Shown piece after piece: positions 14,225-23,642 of a stretch of 32,164 nucleotides of DNA. The translations under genes and the position numbers were made by a program. Numbering within the stretch: position 1 is the first letter of the stretch; each line of letters starts with the position of its first letter. Origin of the DNA: an uncultured Microbacteriaceae bacterium (GTDB lineage: Bacteria; Actinomycetota; Actinomycetes; Actinomycetales; Microbacteriaceae); NCBI GenBank assembly GCA_937872445.1, contig CALMSL010000008.1, forward strand, positions 1-32,164, given 5' to 3'. Below the pieces are notes generated by a model that did no database searches, had not been told where the DNA came from, and saw only the letters and a program-made list of their open reading frames with translations.

Positions 14225-14818
14225 GTGCCAGCAAACGCAACGGATTCGGGTCTCCCCGCCGTGTTCGCCGCTGCCGTTGAGTCCCTGCAGAGCGCAAAGG
14301 CCCGCGCAGAGCTCCGTATTTCCGACATTGCCGCCCCGGTCAATCTCGCGCCGTTTTCGATGGCGCTTGCCGCGGACGTCACGCCCGCGCGGCACAGCGA
14401 GGATTCGGATCTGGCCACCGGCCGGTTCATCCTGCTCTACGACCCTGACGCGCCCGACGCCTGGGGTGGCCCCTTCCGCATTGTGTGTTACGCGCAGGCA
14501 CCCCTGGAGACCGACATCGGGATCGACCCGTTTCTCGCCGAGGTCGCCTGGTCGTGGCTCATCGACGCACTCGACAGCCGCAAGGCAGCGTACTCGGCCG
14601 CATCCGGCACGGCGACGAAAATCCTGTCCACCGGTTTTGGCGGCCTTGCCGAGCAGGGGGACGGCGCCCAGCTGGAGCTGAGGGCCAGTTGGACTCCCCT
14701 GAACGAGTCCATCGCCTCGCACGTGGAGGCGTGGGGCGATCTCGTGTGCATGCTGGCCGGATTGCCGCCGACACCGGAAGGCGTGACCCTTCTTTCAGCG
14801 AGGCGCGCGACCACGTGA
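14225..14818 (+). CDS. DUF3000 family protein
   Basis: A 197-residue soluble protein matching the actinobacterial DUF3000 family as I know it: FILLYDPDAPDAWGGPFRIVCYAQAPLETDIGIDP in the middle, SWLIDALDSR, and the ending WGDLVCMLAGLPPTPEGVTLL. Function unknown. It nearly always precedes a ribonuclease D gene, as in M. tuberculosis Rv2680-Rv2681. Here its TGA overlaps the GTG of rnd, so the two are translationally coupled and DUF3000 may assist or be regulated with RNA processing. The GTG start at 14225 has a -10-like TAGTCT six bases upstream, suggesting a leaderless message. Confidence 0.92.
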   Translation: MPANATDSGLPAVFAAAVESLQSAKARAELRISDIAAPVNLAPFSMALAADVTPARHSEDSDLATGRFILLYDPDAPDAWGGPFRIVCYAQAPLETDIGIDPFLAEVAWSWLIDALDSRKAAYSAASGTATKILSTGFGGLAEQGDGAQLELRASWTPLNESIASHVEAWGDLVCMLAGLPPTPEGVTLLSARRATT

Positions 14819-16032
14819 CAACGGAACAAGCCCCGCACGAGCCCGTCAACGTCATCGATTCGCGCGACGAGTTCCTTGCGGCGGTTGATCGCATCTCGGA
14901 AGGTTCGGGGCCCATAGCCATCGACGCGGAACGCGCCTCGGGTTTCCGGTACTCGCAGCGTGCCTACCTCATTCAGGTCTTCCGGCGCGAGGCGGGTAGT
15001 TTTCTCTTCGACCCGCCGGCGATCGGCGAGTTCTCCGAACTGCAATCGGCAATCGGCAATCTCGAATGGGTGTTCCACGCGGCAAGCCAGGACCTCGCCT
15101 GCCTGCGCGAAGTGGGATTGTCTCCCGACCACATTTTCGACACCGAGCTGGGCGCGCGGCTTGCCGGCATGCCCCGGGTGGGGCTGGGGACGGTGGTGGA
15201 AGAACTTCTCGGAATTCATCTCGCCAAGGCGCACTCGGCCGCGGACTGGTCAACGCGTCCGCTCCCCCAGCCGTGGCTCGTGTATGCGGCGCTCGACGTC
15301 GAGTTGCTCGTCGATTTGCGCGACGCCATCGCCGGGCTCCTCGACGAGGCCGGCAAGATCGAGATTGCGCGCCAGGAGTTCGAGGCGACACTCGCCAAGG
15401 AACCCAAACCGGCGAATCCGGATGCCTGGCGCCGCCTGTCCGGGTTGCACTCGCTCAAACAACCGCGAAATCTTGCCGCCGCCAGGGAACTCTGGCTTGC
15501 GCGGGACGAATACGCCAGGGACATCGATATTGCACCGGGCCGCCTTCTGCCCGATGCCTCCATCACGGCGGCAGCCAAGGCGTTGCCCGCCACGAAGGAG
15601 GAGCTTGCGAAGCTTCGTGAATTCAACGGACGCGCGAGCCGAAGCCAGCTTCCCCGGTGGTGGGCCGCTTTGGAAGCGGGGATGACGACCGAGGATCTCC
15701 CCCGCGTGCGGGTGCCGAGCGACTCGATTCCGCCAGCCCGGGCCTGGGCGGACCGCAAACCGGAGGCCGACCGGAGGCTGAAGGCCGCGCGCGCCTCCTT
15801 CGCCGAGCTGTCTGAGACCCTTGCGATCCCGGTCGAGAACCTCCTCACGCCGGAACTGCTGCGCCAGATCGCGTGGGACCCACCCGACCCTGTCACGGTG
15901 GACAGCGTCGGGGCCCGGCTCACCGCGGGCGGTGCGCGTCCGTGGCAGCGCGACGCGACCGCGCAGTTGATCGTCGACGCATTTGTCGAGGCAAGCCAAC
16001 CCGAGACGCACGGGGACGAGTCAGCCTCGTAG
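14815..16032 (+). CDS. rnd: Ribonuclease D family 3'-5' exonuclease with HRDC domain
   Basis: A 405-residue DEDD exonuclease. The catalytic acids appear as AIDAERASG (Asp37, Glu39), FHAASQDL (Asp93) and YAALDVE (Tyr157, Asp161), the DEDDy pattern. An HRDC nucleic-acid-binding domain follows (about 200-290, with WRRLSGLHSLKQPRNLAAARELW), then a C-terminal region of about 110 residues found in actinobacterial members. RNase D trims tRNA and other small RNA 3' ends in the cytosol. GTG at 14815 overlaps the stop of DUF3000 (GTGA). Confidence 0.94.
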   Translation: MTTEQAPHEPVNVIDSRDEFLAAVDRISEGSGPIAIDAERASGFRYSQRAYLIQVFRREAGSFLFDPPAIGEFSELQSAIGNLEWVFHAASQDLACLREVGLSPDHIFDTELGARLAGMPRVGLGTVVEELLGIHLAKAHSAADWSTRPLPQPWLVYAALDVELLVDLRDAIAGLLDEAGKIEIARQEFEATLAKEPKPANPDAWRRLSGLHSLKQPRNLAAARELWLARDEYARDIDIAPGRLLPDASITAAAKALPATKEELAKLREFNGRASRSQLPRWWAALEAGMTTEDLPRVRVPSDSIPPARAWADRKPEADRRLKAARASFAELSETLAIPVENLLTPELLRQIAWDPPDPVTVDSVGARLTAGGARPWQRDATAQLIVDAFVEASQPETHGDESAS

Positions 16033-16061
16033 GAAGAATCAAAGGATCAGCCCCGTTTTTT

Positions 16062-16087
16062 TGACACGCCTAGTATCGGAAGTGTCA
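16062..16087 (+). promoter_or_regulatory. Inverted repeat around the fadAB promoter
   Basis: TGACAC (16062-16067) and GTGTCA (16082-16087) are perfect arms separated by 14 bases. Between them lies TAGTAT (16071-16076), a good -10 box, giving a start near 16083 and a leader of about 24 nt with an AGGGAG ribosome site. A seven-T run (16056-16062) precedes it. A dimeric TetR-type repressor site is a reasonable guess for a beta-oxidation operon. Confidence 0.4.
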
Positions 16088-16106
16088 TCACCAACAGGGA
16101 GTCGTC

Positions 16107-17306
16107 ATGGCCGAAAGATCCGAAGTCGTTTTCGTGGACGGGGTTCGCACCCCGTTCGGACGGGCCGGCGAAAAGGGAATGTACTGGAACACGCGCGCCG
16201 ATGACCTCATCGCCAAAGCCATGATCGGGCTGCTGGAGCGAAACCCGTCGATCCCGCTTGACCGCTACGACGACGTCGCCGTAGCCGCCACGACGCAGCA
16301 GGGAGACCAGGGCCTGACGCTGGGCCGCACCGTCGCGCTCCTGGCGGGGCTGCCGCGGTCCGTTCCCGGATACGCGATCGATCGGATGTGCGCCGGCGCG
16401 ATGACCTCGGTGACGACGTTGGCGAGCGCGATCGGTTTCGGGATGTACGACATCGCGATCGCGGGCGGCGTTGAGCACATGGGCCATCACCCGATGGGTT
16501 CCGGCGTCGACCCCAACCCGCGGTTCCTCGCCGAGAAGCTCGTCGGTTCCGATGCGCTCAGCATGGGCGCGACCGCCGAGCGCATCCACGACCGGTTCCC
16601 GCACCTCACGAAGGAACGCGCCGACCGCTTCGCGATGAACAGCCAGCACAAGCTCGCGACAGCGTACGAGAACGGGAAGATCCAGCCGGACCTGATTCCG
16701 ATCGCCATCCGCAGCGAGGCAGGATGGGGGCTTGCGGAGCGTGATGAGGCGCCGCGCCCGGAAACGACCATGGAGGGGCTCGCCGGTCTCAAGACTCCGT
16801 TCCGGCCGCACGGTCGGATCACCGCAGGCAACTCTTCAGGGCTCAACGATGGCGCGACGGTGAGTATCATCGCCAGTGCCGACGCCGCGAAAGAGTTTGG
16901 CCTCGCCCCGAAGATGCGCCTGGTGAGTTTCGCGTTCGCCGGAGTGGAGCCCGAAATCATGGGCATCGGCCCGATTCCCTCCACCGAGAAGGCGCTGCGC
17001 AAGGCCGGCCTCACGATCGACGACATCGGCCTGTTCGAGCTGAACGAAGCGTTCGCCGTGCAGGTGCTGTCCCTTCTCGATCACTTCAACATCGCCGACG
17101 ATGACCCGCGCGTGAACCTGTGGGGCGGCGCGATCGCGATCGGGCATCCGCTCGCCTCCACCGGCGTGCGGCTCATGATTCAGCTCGCCCGGCAGTTCGA
17201 AGAGCACCCGGAGGTGCGGTACGGCCTGACGGCGATGTGCGTCGGCCTCGGCCAGGGCGGTTCCGTCATTTGGGAAAACCCGCACTACAAGGGAAGCAGG
17301 AAGTAA
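16107..17306 (+). CDS. fadA: Acetyl-CoA acyltransferase (thiolase)
   Basis: A 399-residue thiolase that cleaves 3-ketoacyl-CoA to acetyl-CoA and a shortened acyl-CoA, the last step of beta-oxidation. The acyl-accepting Cys95 is in RMCAGAMTSV; NEAFAVQV (313-320), GHPLASTG with His347, and CVGLGQGGS with Cys378 complete the active site. The start has AGGGAG seven bases upstream. The stop is two bases before the fadB start, so the two subunits of the trifunctional complex are made together. Confidence 0.96.
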   Translation: MAERSEVVFVDGVRTPFGRAGEKGMYWNTRADDLIAKAMIGLLERNPSIPLDRYDDVAVAATTQQGDQGLTLGRTVALLAGLPRSVPGYAIDRMCAGAMTSVTTLASAIGFGMYDIAIAGGVEHMGHHPMGSGVDPNPRFLAEKLVGSDALSMGATAERIHDRFPHLTKERADRFAMNSQHKLATAYENGKIQPDLIPIAIRSEAGWGLAERDEAPRPETTMEGLAGLKTPFRPHGRITAGNSSGLNDGATVSIIASADAAKEFGLAPKMRLVSFAFAGVEPEIMGIGPIPSTEKALRKAGLTIDDIGLFELNEAFAVQVLSLLDHFNIADDDPRVNLWGGAIAIGHPLASTGVRLMIQLARQFEEHPEVRYGLTAMCVGLGQGGSVIWENPHYKGSRK

Positions 17307-17308
17307 CG

Positions 17309-19456
17309 ATGGCTAAGGATGCTGCAGTGCAGGATTTCGACGAATTGCTCTCCCTGACCGAAGATGAAGTTGTCACCCACTCCTTCGTGCGCGATATCGC
17401 GATCTCCGAAGGACGGACGCTCGCTCTCGTCACTCTCGACAACGGCCGTGACCACACCCGCCCGAACACCCTTGGGCCCCGCACCATGAAGGAGTACGGC
17501 GAGACCATGGCCGCGCTGAAGGAACGCGCAGCCAAGGGCGAGATTCACGGCGTTGCAGTGACCGGCAAGCAGTACATTCTCGCTGCCGGTGCAGACCTCA
17601 CGAACGCCGGGGACATCCCGAGCAAGGCCGTGGCAAAGAAGATCGCCCAGCAGGGCCATGCCGCGCTCGGCGCACTGAGCGAACTGGGCGTGCCGTCGTT
17701 CGTGTTCATCAACGGCCTCGCGCTCGGCGGAGGCGTGGAGATCGCGCTCAACGCCCACTACCGCACGGTCGACAGCTCGATTCCGGCACTCGCCCTCCCC
17801 GAGGTTTTCCTCGGCATCATCCCGGGGTGGGGTGGCGCGTGGTTGCTGCCGAACCTCGTCGGCATCGAGAACGCCCTCAAGGTCATTGTCGAGAACCCAC
17901 TCAAGAACAACCGCACTCTCAAGGGCAAGGATGTCCTCGAACTGGGAATCGCCGATGCGATGTTCAGCCCGGCGACGTTCCTCGAAGACTCGATCCGGTG
18001 GGCGGATGGCGTGATCTCCGGAACGACGAAGGTCAAGCGCAGGAACGAGCCCGGCAAGATCGAACGGGCCGTCAAGTGGGATGTGGCGATCGGCATCGCG
18101 AGGAAGATGCTGGAGTCCCGCATCGGGACGGTGGCGAAATCCCCTTACGCTGCGCTGGAACTTCTCCAGGCGGCGAAGAACACCGATCGCGCGACCGGGT
18201 TCGCCGCCGAAGACGAGAAGCTCGCGGAGCTCATCACGGGCGACCAGTTCCGTGCGAGCATCTACGCGTTCAATCTCGTGCAGAAGCGCGCGAAGAAGCC
18301 GGCGGGAGCACCGGACAAGGCGCTCGCGAAGCCGGTCACAAAGGTGGGAGTGATCGGTGCGGGGCTCATGGCGAGCCAGTTCGCGCTCCTGTTCGTGCGG
18401 CGCCTCAAAGTTCCCGTGGTCATCACCGACCTTGATCAGGGCCGCGTGGACAAGGGGCTCGAGTACATCCGCACGGAGATCGCCTCGCTGCTGGAGAAGA
18501 AACGCATCTCTCCGGATGAGTCAAACCGGTTGAACGCGCTCGTCACGGGCACGACCGACAAGGCCGATTTCGCGGACTGCGACTGGGTCATCGAGGCCGT
18601 GTTCGAAGAGCTTGGCGTCAAGCAGGAGGTGTTCGCCGAAATCGAAAAGCATGTCTCCGACACGGCCGTACTGGCGACGAACACGTCGTCGCTCAGCGTC
18701 GAGCAGATCGGCGCGAAACTCAAGCACCCGGAGCGCCTCGTCGGATTCCACTTCTTCAACCCGGTGGCGGTCATGCCGCTCATCGAGGTCGTGAAAGCGC
18801 CGAAGACGGATGATGCGACGCTCAGCACCGCCATGGTGACGGCCGCCGCGCTCTACAAGAACGCCGTCATCACCACAGACACTCCCGGATTCGTCGTGAA
18901 TCGCATCCTCGCGAAACTCCTCGGCGAAGCCATGCACGCCGTGGACACCGGTACGCCATTTGAGGTCGTGAACGAATCCATCAAGCCGTTCGGGCTGCCC
19001 ATGACGCCGTTCGAATTGCTTGAGCTCGTGGGCCTCACGGTCGGCGCCCACGTGCTCGACACGCACCATGCCGCGTTCCCCGACCGGTTCTTCGAGAGCG
19101 AGAACCTGCACACGCTCGCCGAGTATGGAAAGATCTTCGACCGGGATGGCAAGGGAAAGATCACCGGGTTCGACAAAAAGGCCGTCGCGATCGTTTCCCG
19201 CGGGTCCGGCAAGGGCACCGCGATGACCAGCGAGGAGATCCTCCGCCGTGTCGAGGATGGCCTCGCCGACGAAATCCACCGCATGCTCGAGGACGGGGTC
19301 GTCTCGGCACCCGAGGACATTGACCTGTGCCTCCTGCTCGGCGCCGGCTGGCCGTTCCAAATGGGCGGCGCGACACCGTACCTGGACCGCGTGGGCGCGT
19401 CAGAGCGGGTGTTCGGGTCGACGTTCCACACCCCTCCGATCCGGGGTGTCGAATGA
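17309..19456 (+). CDS. fadB: Multifunctional enoyl-CoA hydratase / 3-hydroxyacyl-CoA dehydrogenase
   Basis: A 715-residue beta-oxidation alpha subunit. The crotonase domain (about 30-235) has the oxyanion segments YILAAGADLTNAGD and LALGGGVEIAL, with catalytic glutamates Glu144 and Glu165 (LPEVFLGIIPGWGG). The NAD domain starts at KVGVIGAGLMA (345-355), and the dehydrogenase base is His481 in VGFHFFNP. Two C-terminal HCDH domains follow, with TPGFVVNRILAKLLGEA and GLPMTPFELLELVGLTVG. It hydrates enoyl-CoA and oxidises the product for the thiolase encoded two bases upstream. The end is only 13 bp from the convergent aconitase stop, with no terminator visible. Confidence 0.96.
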   Translation: MAKDAAVQDFDELLSLTEDEVVTHSFVRDIAISEGRTLALVTLDNGRDHTRPNTLGPRTMKEYGETMAALKERAAKGEIHGVAVTGKQYILAAGADLTNAGDIPSKAVAKKIAQQGHAALGALSELGVPSFVFINGLALGGGVEIALNAHYRTVDSSIPALALPEVFLGIIPGWGGAWLLPNLVGIENALKVIVENPLKNNRTLKGKDVLELGIADAMFSPATFLEDSIRWADGVISGTTKVKRRNEPGKIERAVKWDVAIGIARKMLESRIGTVAKSPYAALELLQAAKNTDRATGFAAEDEKLAELITGDQFRASIYAFNLVQKRAKKPAGAPDKALAKPVTKVGVIGAGLMASQFALLFVRRLKVPVVITDLDQGRVDKGLEYIRTEIASLLEKKRISPDESNRLNALVTGTTDKADFADCDWVIEAVFEELGVKQEVFAEIEKHVSDTAVLATNTSSLSVEQIGAKLKHPERLVGFHFFNPVAVMPLIEVVKAPKTDDATLSTAMVTAAALYKNAVITTDTPGFVVNRILAKLLGEAMHAVDTGTPFEVVNESIKPFGLPMTPFELLELVGLTVGAHVLDTHHAAFPDRFFESENLHTLAEYGKIFDRDGKGKITGFDKKAVAIVSRGSGKGTAMTSEEILRRVEDGLADEIHRMLEDGVVSAPEDIDLCLLLGAGWPFQMGGATPYLDRVGASERVFGSTFHTPPIRGVE

Positions 19457-19469
19457 CGGTGCGCTGCGC

Positions 19470-22178
19470 CTAAACGAGACTCCTGAGCACGTACTGCAGG
19501 ATTCCGCCGTTCCGGTAGTAGTCCGCTTCCCCTGGCGTGTCGATGCGCACGACGGCATCGAACTCGACCGGGCTCCGGCCCGCGGCCGACTGGGCGGTCG
19601 GCTCGGCAAGCACCCGCACGGTTTTCGGCGTGGAGCCTTCGTTGAGCGCCTCGAGTCCTGAGATGCTGATGCTTTCCGTGCCGTCGAGTCCGAGAGACGC
19701 CCAGCTCTGGCCGGCAGGGAACTGCAGAGGAACCACTCCCATTCCGATCAGGTTCGACCGGTGGATGCGCTCGAAGCTTTCGGCGATCACGGCGTGAACG
19801 CCCAGCAGGCTCGTGCCCTTGGCCGCCCAGTCCCGGCTGGATCCTGAACCGTACTCCTTGCCGGCAAGCACCACGAGCGGCGTCCCTGCGGCCTGGTAGT
19901 TCTGGCTCGCGTCGTAAATGAACGCCTGGGGGCCGCCCGGCTGCGTGAAGTCACGGGTGTACCCGCCCTCAACCCCTGCTCCGTCGTTCTCGCCAGCGAG
20001 CAACTGGTTTCGCAGGCGGATATTCGCGAACGTGCCGCGGATCATGACCTCGTGGTTGCCCCGACGCGACCCATACGAGTTGAAGTCCTTGAGGTCGATC
20101 CCGTGGGCGGTGAGGTACTGGCCTGCCGGGCTGTCCGACTTGATGCTTCCAGCGGGGCTGATGTGGTCCGTCGTGACAGAGTCACCCAGAGTGGCCAGAA
20201 CGCGGGCGCTCGCAATGTCGGTGACCGGCGTGAGCTCCATCGTCATTCCGTCGAAGTACGGAGGCTTGCGCACATACGTGGATGCTTCGTTCCACTCGAA
20301 CACGTCGCCCGCCGGTGTCGGAAGGGAAGTCCAGCGTTCGTCGCCGTCGAAGACCCCCGCGTACTGCGTGACGAACATCGAGCTGTCGATCGAGTCGTCG
20401 ATCGTCTTCTGGACTTCGGCGGCATCCGGCCAGATGTCCTTCAGGTACACATCTTCGCCGTCGGTGCCCTGACCGAGCGGTTGCGAGTCAAAATCGAAGT
20501 CCATCGATCCGGCGAGCGCGTACGCGATCACGAGCGGCGGGCTCGCGAGGTAGTTCATCTTCACGTCGGGGTTGATGCGCCCCTCGAAGTTCCGGTTGCC
20601 CGACAGCACTGCAGTCACCGCGAGGTCGTTCTGGTTCACCGCTGCCGAGATTTCGTCCTCGAGCGGCCCGGAGTTCCCGATGCACGTCGTGCAGCCGTAG
20701 CCGACGAGGTAGAAACCGAGATCCTCAAGGTAACCGTTCAGCCCGGCCTTCTCGTAGTAGTCGGTGACGACCTTGGATCCGGGCGCGAGAGTGGTCTTCA
20801 CCCAGGGCTTCGACTTCAGGCCCTTCCTCGACGCATTGCGCGCGAGCAGTCCGGCCGCGAGCATCACCGAGGGGTTGGACGTATTCGTGCAGGACGTGAT
20901 CGCCGCGATGGCCACGGCGCCGTGATCGACCGTGAACTCCCGGCCGTCCTTCAGCGCGACAGCGGCGGGATTCGTGTGCGAACCGGAGACGTAGGCGTCA
21001 AGGTCCTTCTCGAACTGGGTCTTGGCCTTCGTAAGTTCGACGCGGTCCTGGGGCCGCTTCGGACCAGCGATCGAGGGAACAACCGTGCCCAGATCGAGTT
21101 CGAGATATTCGCTGAACGACGGTTCAACGCTCGCGTCGTGCCACAGGCCCTGGAGCCTGGAGTACGCCTCGACGAGGGCGATTTGTGCTTCGCTGCGTCC
21201 CGTGAGCCGCAGGTAGTCGAGGGTCACCTGATCAACCGGGAACATCGCCGCGGTGGATCCGAACTCGGGGCTCATGTTTCCGATCGTGGCCCGGTTGGCA
21301 AGGGGAACCTGCGTCACACCGGCACCGTAAAACTCCACGAACTTGCCGACCACCCCGTGAGCACGGAGCATTTGGGTGATCGTGAGCACGACATCCGTTG
21401 CCGTCACGCCCGTGGGAATCGATCCTGTGAGCTTGAAACCGACAACCTTCGGGATGAGCATGGACACCGGCTGGCCGAGCATGGCCGCCTCGGCTTCGAT
21501 GCCGCCGACGCCCCAGCCGAGCACTCCCAGACCGTTGACCATCGTCGTATGCGAGTCGGTGCCCACCAGAGTGTCCGGGTAGGCGTTCAGGACCCCGTCG
21601 ACCATCCGCGTCATCGTGACTCGCGCGAGGTACTCGATGTTGACCTGGTGCACGATTCCCGTACCGGGCGGAACGACCTTGAAATCGTCGAACGCCGTCT
21701 GCCCCCAGCGCAGGAACTGGTACCGCTCCCCGTTGCGCTCGTACTCGATCTCCACATTGCGCTCGAACGCGTTTTCGGTGCCGAACAGGTCGGCGATCAC
21801 GGAGTGGTCGATGACCATTTCGGCCGGCGCGAGCGGGTTGATCTTCTTCGGGTCTCCCCCGAGCTCCGCCACGGCCTCGCGCATCGTGGCGAGGTCGACG
21901 ATGCAGGGAACCCCGGTGAAGTCCTGCATGATGACGCGGGCCGGCGTGAACTGGATTTCGGTGTCCGGCTCGGCTGTTGGTTTCCAGGATCCGAGCGCCG
22001 TGATCTGCTCGGCCGTGACGTTCTTGCCGTCCTCGGTGCGCAACTGGTTTTCCAGCAGCACCTTCAGGCTGTACGGGAGTTTCTCGTGGCCGGGTACTGC
22101 GTCGATTCGGTAAACCCGGTAATCCTTGCCGCCGACCGACAGGGTGTCTTCGGATCCGAAACTATTCACTGCAGACAT
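19470..22178 (-). CDS. acnA: Aconitate hydratase A
   Basis: A 902-residue aconitase of the AcnA/IRP1 type, which interconverts citrate and isocitrate in the TCA cycle. The [4Fe-4S] ligand cysteines are in [13 protein letters not shown] and in [41 protein letters not shown] and the swivelling C-terminal domain with [13 protein letters not shown] and [15 protein letters not shown] are intact. Start ATG at 22178, preceded by AGAGGAG. The promoter region contains an 18-bp perfect palindrome. In Corynebacterium, AcnR controls this gene, and in Streptomyces the MarR-family TamR does; neither regulator gene is in the window. It ends head-to-head with fadB. Confidence 0.98.
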   Translation of the reverse strand: MSAVNSFGSEDTLSVGGKDYRVYRIDAVPGHEKLPYSLKVLLENQLRTEDGKNVTAEQITALGSWKPTAEPDTEIQFTPARVIMQDFTGVPCIVDLATMREAVAELGGDPKKINPLAPAEMVIDHSVIADLFGTENAFERNVEIEYERNGERYQFLRWGQTAFDDFKVVPPGTGIVHQVNIEYLARVTMTRMVDGVLNAYPDTLVGTDSHTTMVNGLGVLGWGVGGIEAEAAMLGQPVSMLIPKVVGFKLTGSIPTGVTATDVVLTITQMLRAHGVVGKFVEFYGAGVTQVPLANRATIGNMSPEFGSTAAMFPVDQVTLDYLRLTGRSEAQIALVEAYSRLQGLWHDASVEPSFSEYLELDLGTVVPSIAGPKRPQDRVELTKAKTQFEKDLDAYVSGSHTNPAAVALKDGREFTVDHGAVAIAAITSCTNTSNPSVMLAAGLLARNASRKGLKSKPWVKTTLAPGSKVVTDYYEKAGLNGYLEDLGFYLVGYGCTTCIGNSGPLEDEISAAVNQNDLAVTAVLSGNRNFEGRINPDVKMNYLASPPLVIAYALAGSMDFDFDSQPLGQGTDGEDVYLKDIWPDAAEVQKTIDDSIDSSMFVTQYAGVFDGDERWTSLPTPAGDVFEWNEASTYVRKPPYFDGMTMELTPVTDIASARVLATLGDSVTTDHISPAGSIKSDSPAGQYLTAHGIDLKDFNSYGSRRGNHEVMIRGTFANIRLRNQLLAGENDGAGVEGGYTRDFTQPGGPQAFIYDASQNYQAAGTPLVVLAGKEYGSGSSRDWAAKGTSLLGVHAVIAESFERIHRSNLIGMGVVPLQFPAGQSWASLGLDGTESISISGLEALNEGSTPKTVRVLAEPTAQSAAGRSPVEFDAVVRIDTPGEADYYRNGGILQYVLRSLV

Positions 22179-22214
22179 CCCGTGTCTCCTCTGATCGGCG
22201 CACTGCTGTGCATC

Positions 22215-22236
22215 AAACTATCTTGATATCAAGATA
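22215..22236 (-). promoter_or_regulatory. 18-bp perfect palindrome in the aconitase promoter
   Basis: TATCTTGATATCAAGATA (22219-22236) is a perfect dyad of the MarR-type operator size and style. On the minus strand its last two bases begin TAGTTT (22220-22215), a possible -10 box that would start transcription about 30 nt before the acnA start, so a bound protein would cover the -35/-10 spacer. The surrounding bases are markedly AT-rich compared with the rest of the window. Confidence 0.6.
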
Positions 22237-22242
22237 AATATA

Positions 22243-22989
22243 TCATCCCGTCGGCGCATCGACAGGCGGCTCGCCCGCCTTTCGGTACACCGACGTCACC
22301 AACAACCACGTTACCCACAGCATTGCGGCGTAGAGCGGTATGCCCATGAGCAGCTTCATCGCCGCCAGAAGCTCGGTTTGCTGCGCAAAATACAACGGAG
22401 CCTGAACGGCCAGGCGCACGGAGAATACTCCGACCCACAGCCAGGTCGCCACCGTGAGAACGCGCCGCTTGGCTTTGTGTTTCCGCCACTCGGTGAGTTC
22501 ATTGGTGAGCACGCCCGCGATGAGGCCGATGAGGGGCCACCGCACGGCCAGGCTCACCAGGAGCACCACCAGCGAGACCACGTTGATGATGAGGCCGAGC
22601 GCGAAGTTGTCCTCCGCGCGCCCCGTAAATAAGGCCAGGCCGGCGGACAGCGCTATTCCGAACACCCCGGCGAAAGCCTGAGTTGCCGGAGTTCGGGATA
22701 AGAGCCGGACTATGACGAACACGAGGGCGAGAGCCACCGGCGCAATGACGGAGGGGAGAACTTCGCGCGTGATGGCGTAGACGACCAGGAACCCGAGGCC
22801 GGGGAGAATTGCCTCAACAAGGCCCCTGACCCCGCCTACCGCGCGCAACAGGGAGGAACCGGTAGGGATCTCCCCGGGAGCAACCTGCCCGATTCCGGCC
22901 TTGCTGACTGCCGACCGCAACGCGTCCCGGAATGACTCCTCCTGCGGCGGCCCGTCATCGGAGCGTTCGTGCTGCACCGGCAACGTCAC
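22243..22989 (-). CDS. DUF3159 family membrane protein
   Basis: A 248-residue protein with a hydrophilic N-terminus of about 50 residues and about five to six membrane segments. ILPGLGFLVVYAIT (about 61-74), GRAEDNFALGLIINVVSLVVLLVSL and WPLIGLIAG, then KAKRRVLTVATWLWVGVFSVRLAVQAPLYF match the actinobacterial DUF3159 family. Function unknown. It is the last gene of a dut-DUF3710-DUF3159 unit, with GTG at 22989 overlapping the DUF3710 stop (GTGA). In other actinobacteria the cluster often also has Trk potassium-uptake genes, which are absent here. Confidence 0.9.
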   Translation of the reverse strand: MTLPVQHERSDDGPPQEESFRDALRSAVSKAGIGQVAPGEIPTGSSLLRAVGGVRGLVEAILPGLGFLVVYAITREVLPSVIAPVALALVFVIVRLLSRTPATQAFAGVFGIALSAGLALFTGRAEDNFALGLIINVVSLVVLLVSLAVRWPLIGLIAGVLTNELTEWRKHKAKRRVLTVATWLWVGVFSVRLAVQAPLYFAQQTELLAAMKLLMGIPLYAAMLWVTWLLVTSVYRKAGEPPVDAPTG

Positions 22990-23627
22990 ACTTCCAGCGG
23001 ACCGGAACTGGCCCCACCCGTGGACGACTGCGGAACGGAGAGCGGGATAAGGTCCCGGGGCGGCATCGGCGTTGTTCCGCGCACGACGACGATGCTGCGA
23101 AACAGGTCCTCAATCCTGGCTGCGGCATCCGGATCCGTGACCGCATCACCCGCGATGACGCCACGCAGGAACCATCGGGGGCCATCGACACCGACGAACC
23201 TCGCCAGCCGTTTTGCACCGGGCTGACCCTGTCCGGCTGCAGGAATCTCGGCCAACAGTTCCGGACCGAACGGGCCGACGCTCAGCTTGGTCGTACCACC
23301 CTGTTTCGCAATCTGGTCTGCGATCTGATGGCGAATCTCGTGCCACAAGCCGGTGGACCGCGGTGCCGCGAACGGTTGAACCTGCAACGTCGAGCGCGCA
23401 TAGTCGAGGCCAACGGCGACAACCCGCTGCGTGCTCTCCTCGACCTCCAGGCGCAACTGCAGTCCCTCCCGCGGCAATATCTTCACCCCGCCCAGATTGA
23501 CGTAAGGGCGCACCGCGTTCGCCTCCGCCTCATCGAACGGGCCGGTGGTTTCTCGGTCTGCGGGGCCGGACTTCGCCTGATTCTGCTCGTCCTGACCGTC
23601 CAGTGCCGGGTTTTGTATTTCGTCCAC
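22986..23627 (-). CDS. DUF3710 family protein
   Basis: A 213-residue soluble protein. A charged, disordered N-terminus (about 1-35) precedes the conserved domain with YVNLGGVKILPREGLQLRLEVEE, STLQVQPFAAPRSTGLWHEIR, GPFGPELLAEIP and FVGVDGPRWFLRGVIAGDA, all familiar from DUF3710. Function unknown. GTG at 23627 has AGGAG eight bases upstream. It lies 15 bp after dut and is coupled to DUF3159. Confidence 0.92.
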   Translation of the reverse strand: MDEIQNPALDGQDEQNQAKSGPADRETTGPFDEAEANAVRPYVNLGGVKILPREGLQLRLEVEESTQRVVAVGLDYARSTLQVQPFAAPRSTGLWHEIRHQIADQIAKQGGTTKLSVGPFGPELLAEIPAAGQGQPGAKRLARFVGVDGPRWFLRGVIAGDAVTDPDAAARIEDLFRSIVVVRGTTPMPPRDLIPLSVPQSSTGGASSGPLEV

Positions 23628-23642
23628 TCCGTGTGCTCCTGC

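Noticed and set aside
16051-16062. Rho-independent terminator after rnd
   Set aside because: There is a run of seven T, but no stem precedes it; the T-run more likely belongs to the fadAB promoter region.
20052-22226. A 724-codon open frame on plus, antisense to aconitase
   Set aside because: It mirrors the codon structure of acnA in GC-rich DNA; its translation is rich in Arg, Asp and His with no recognisable domain.
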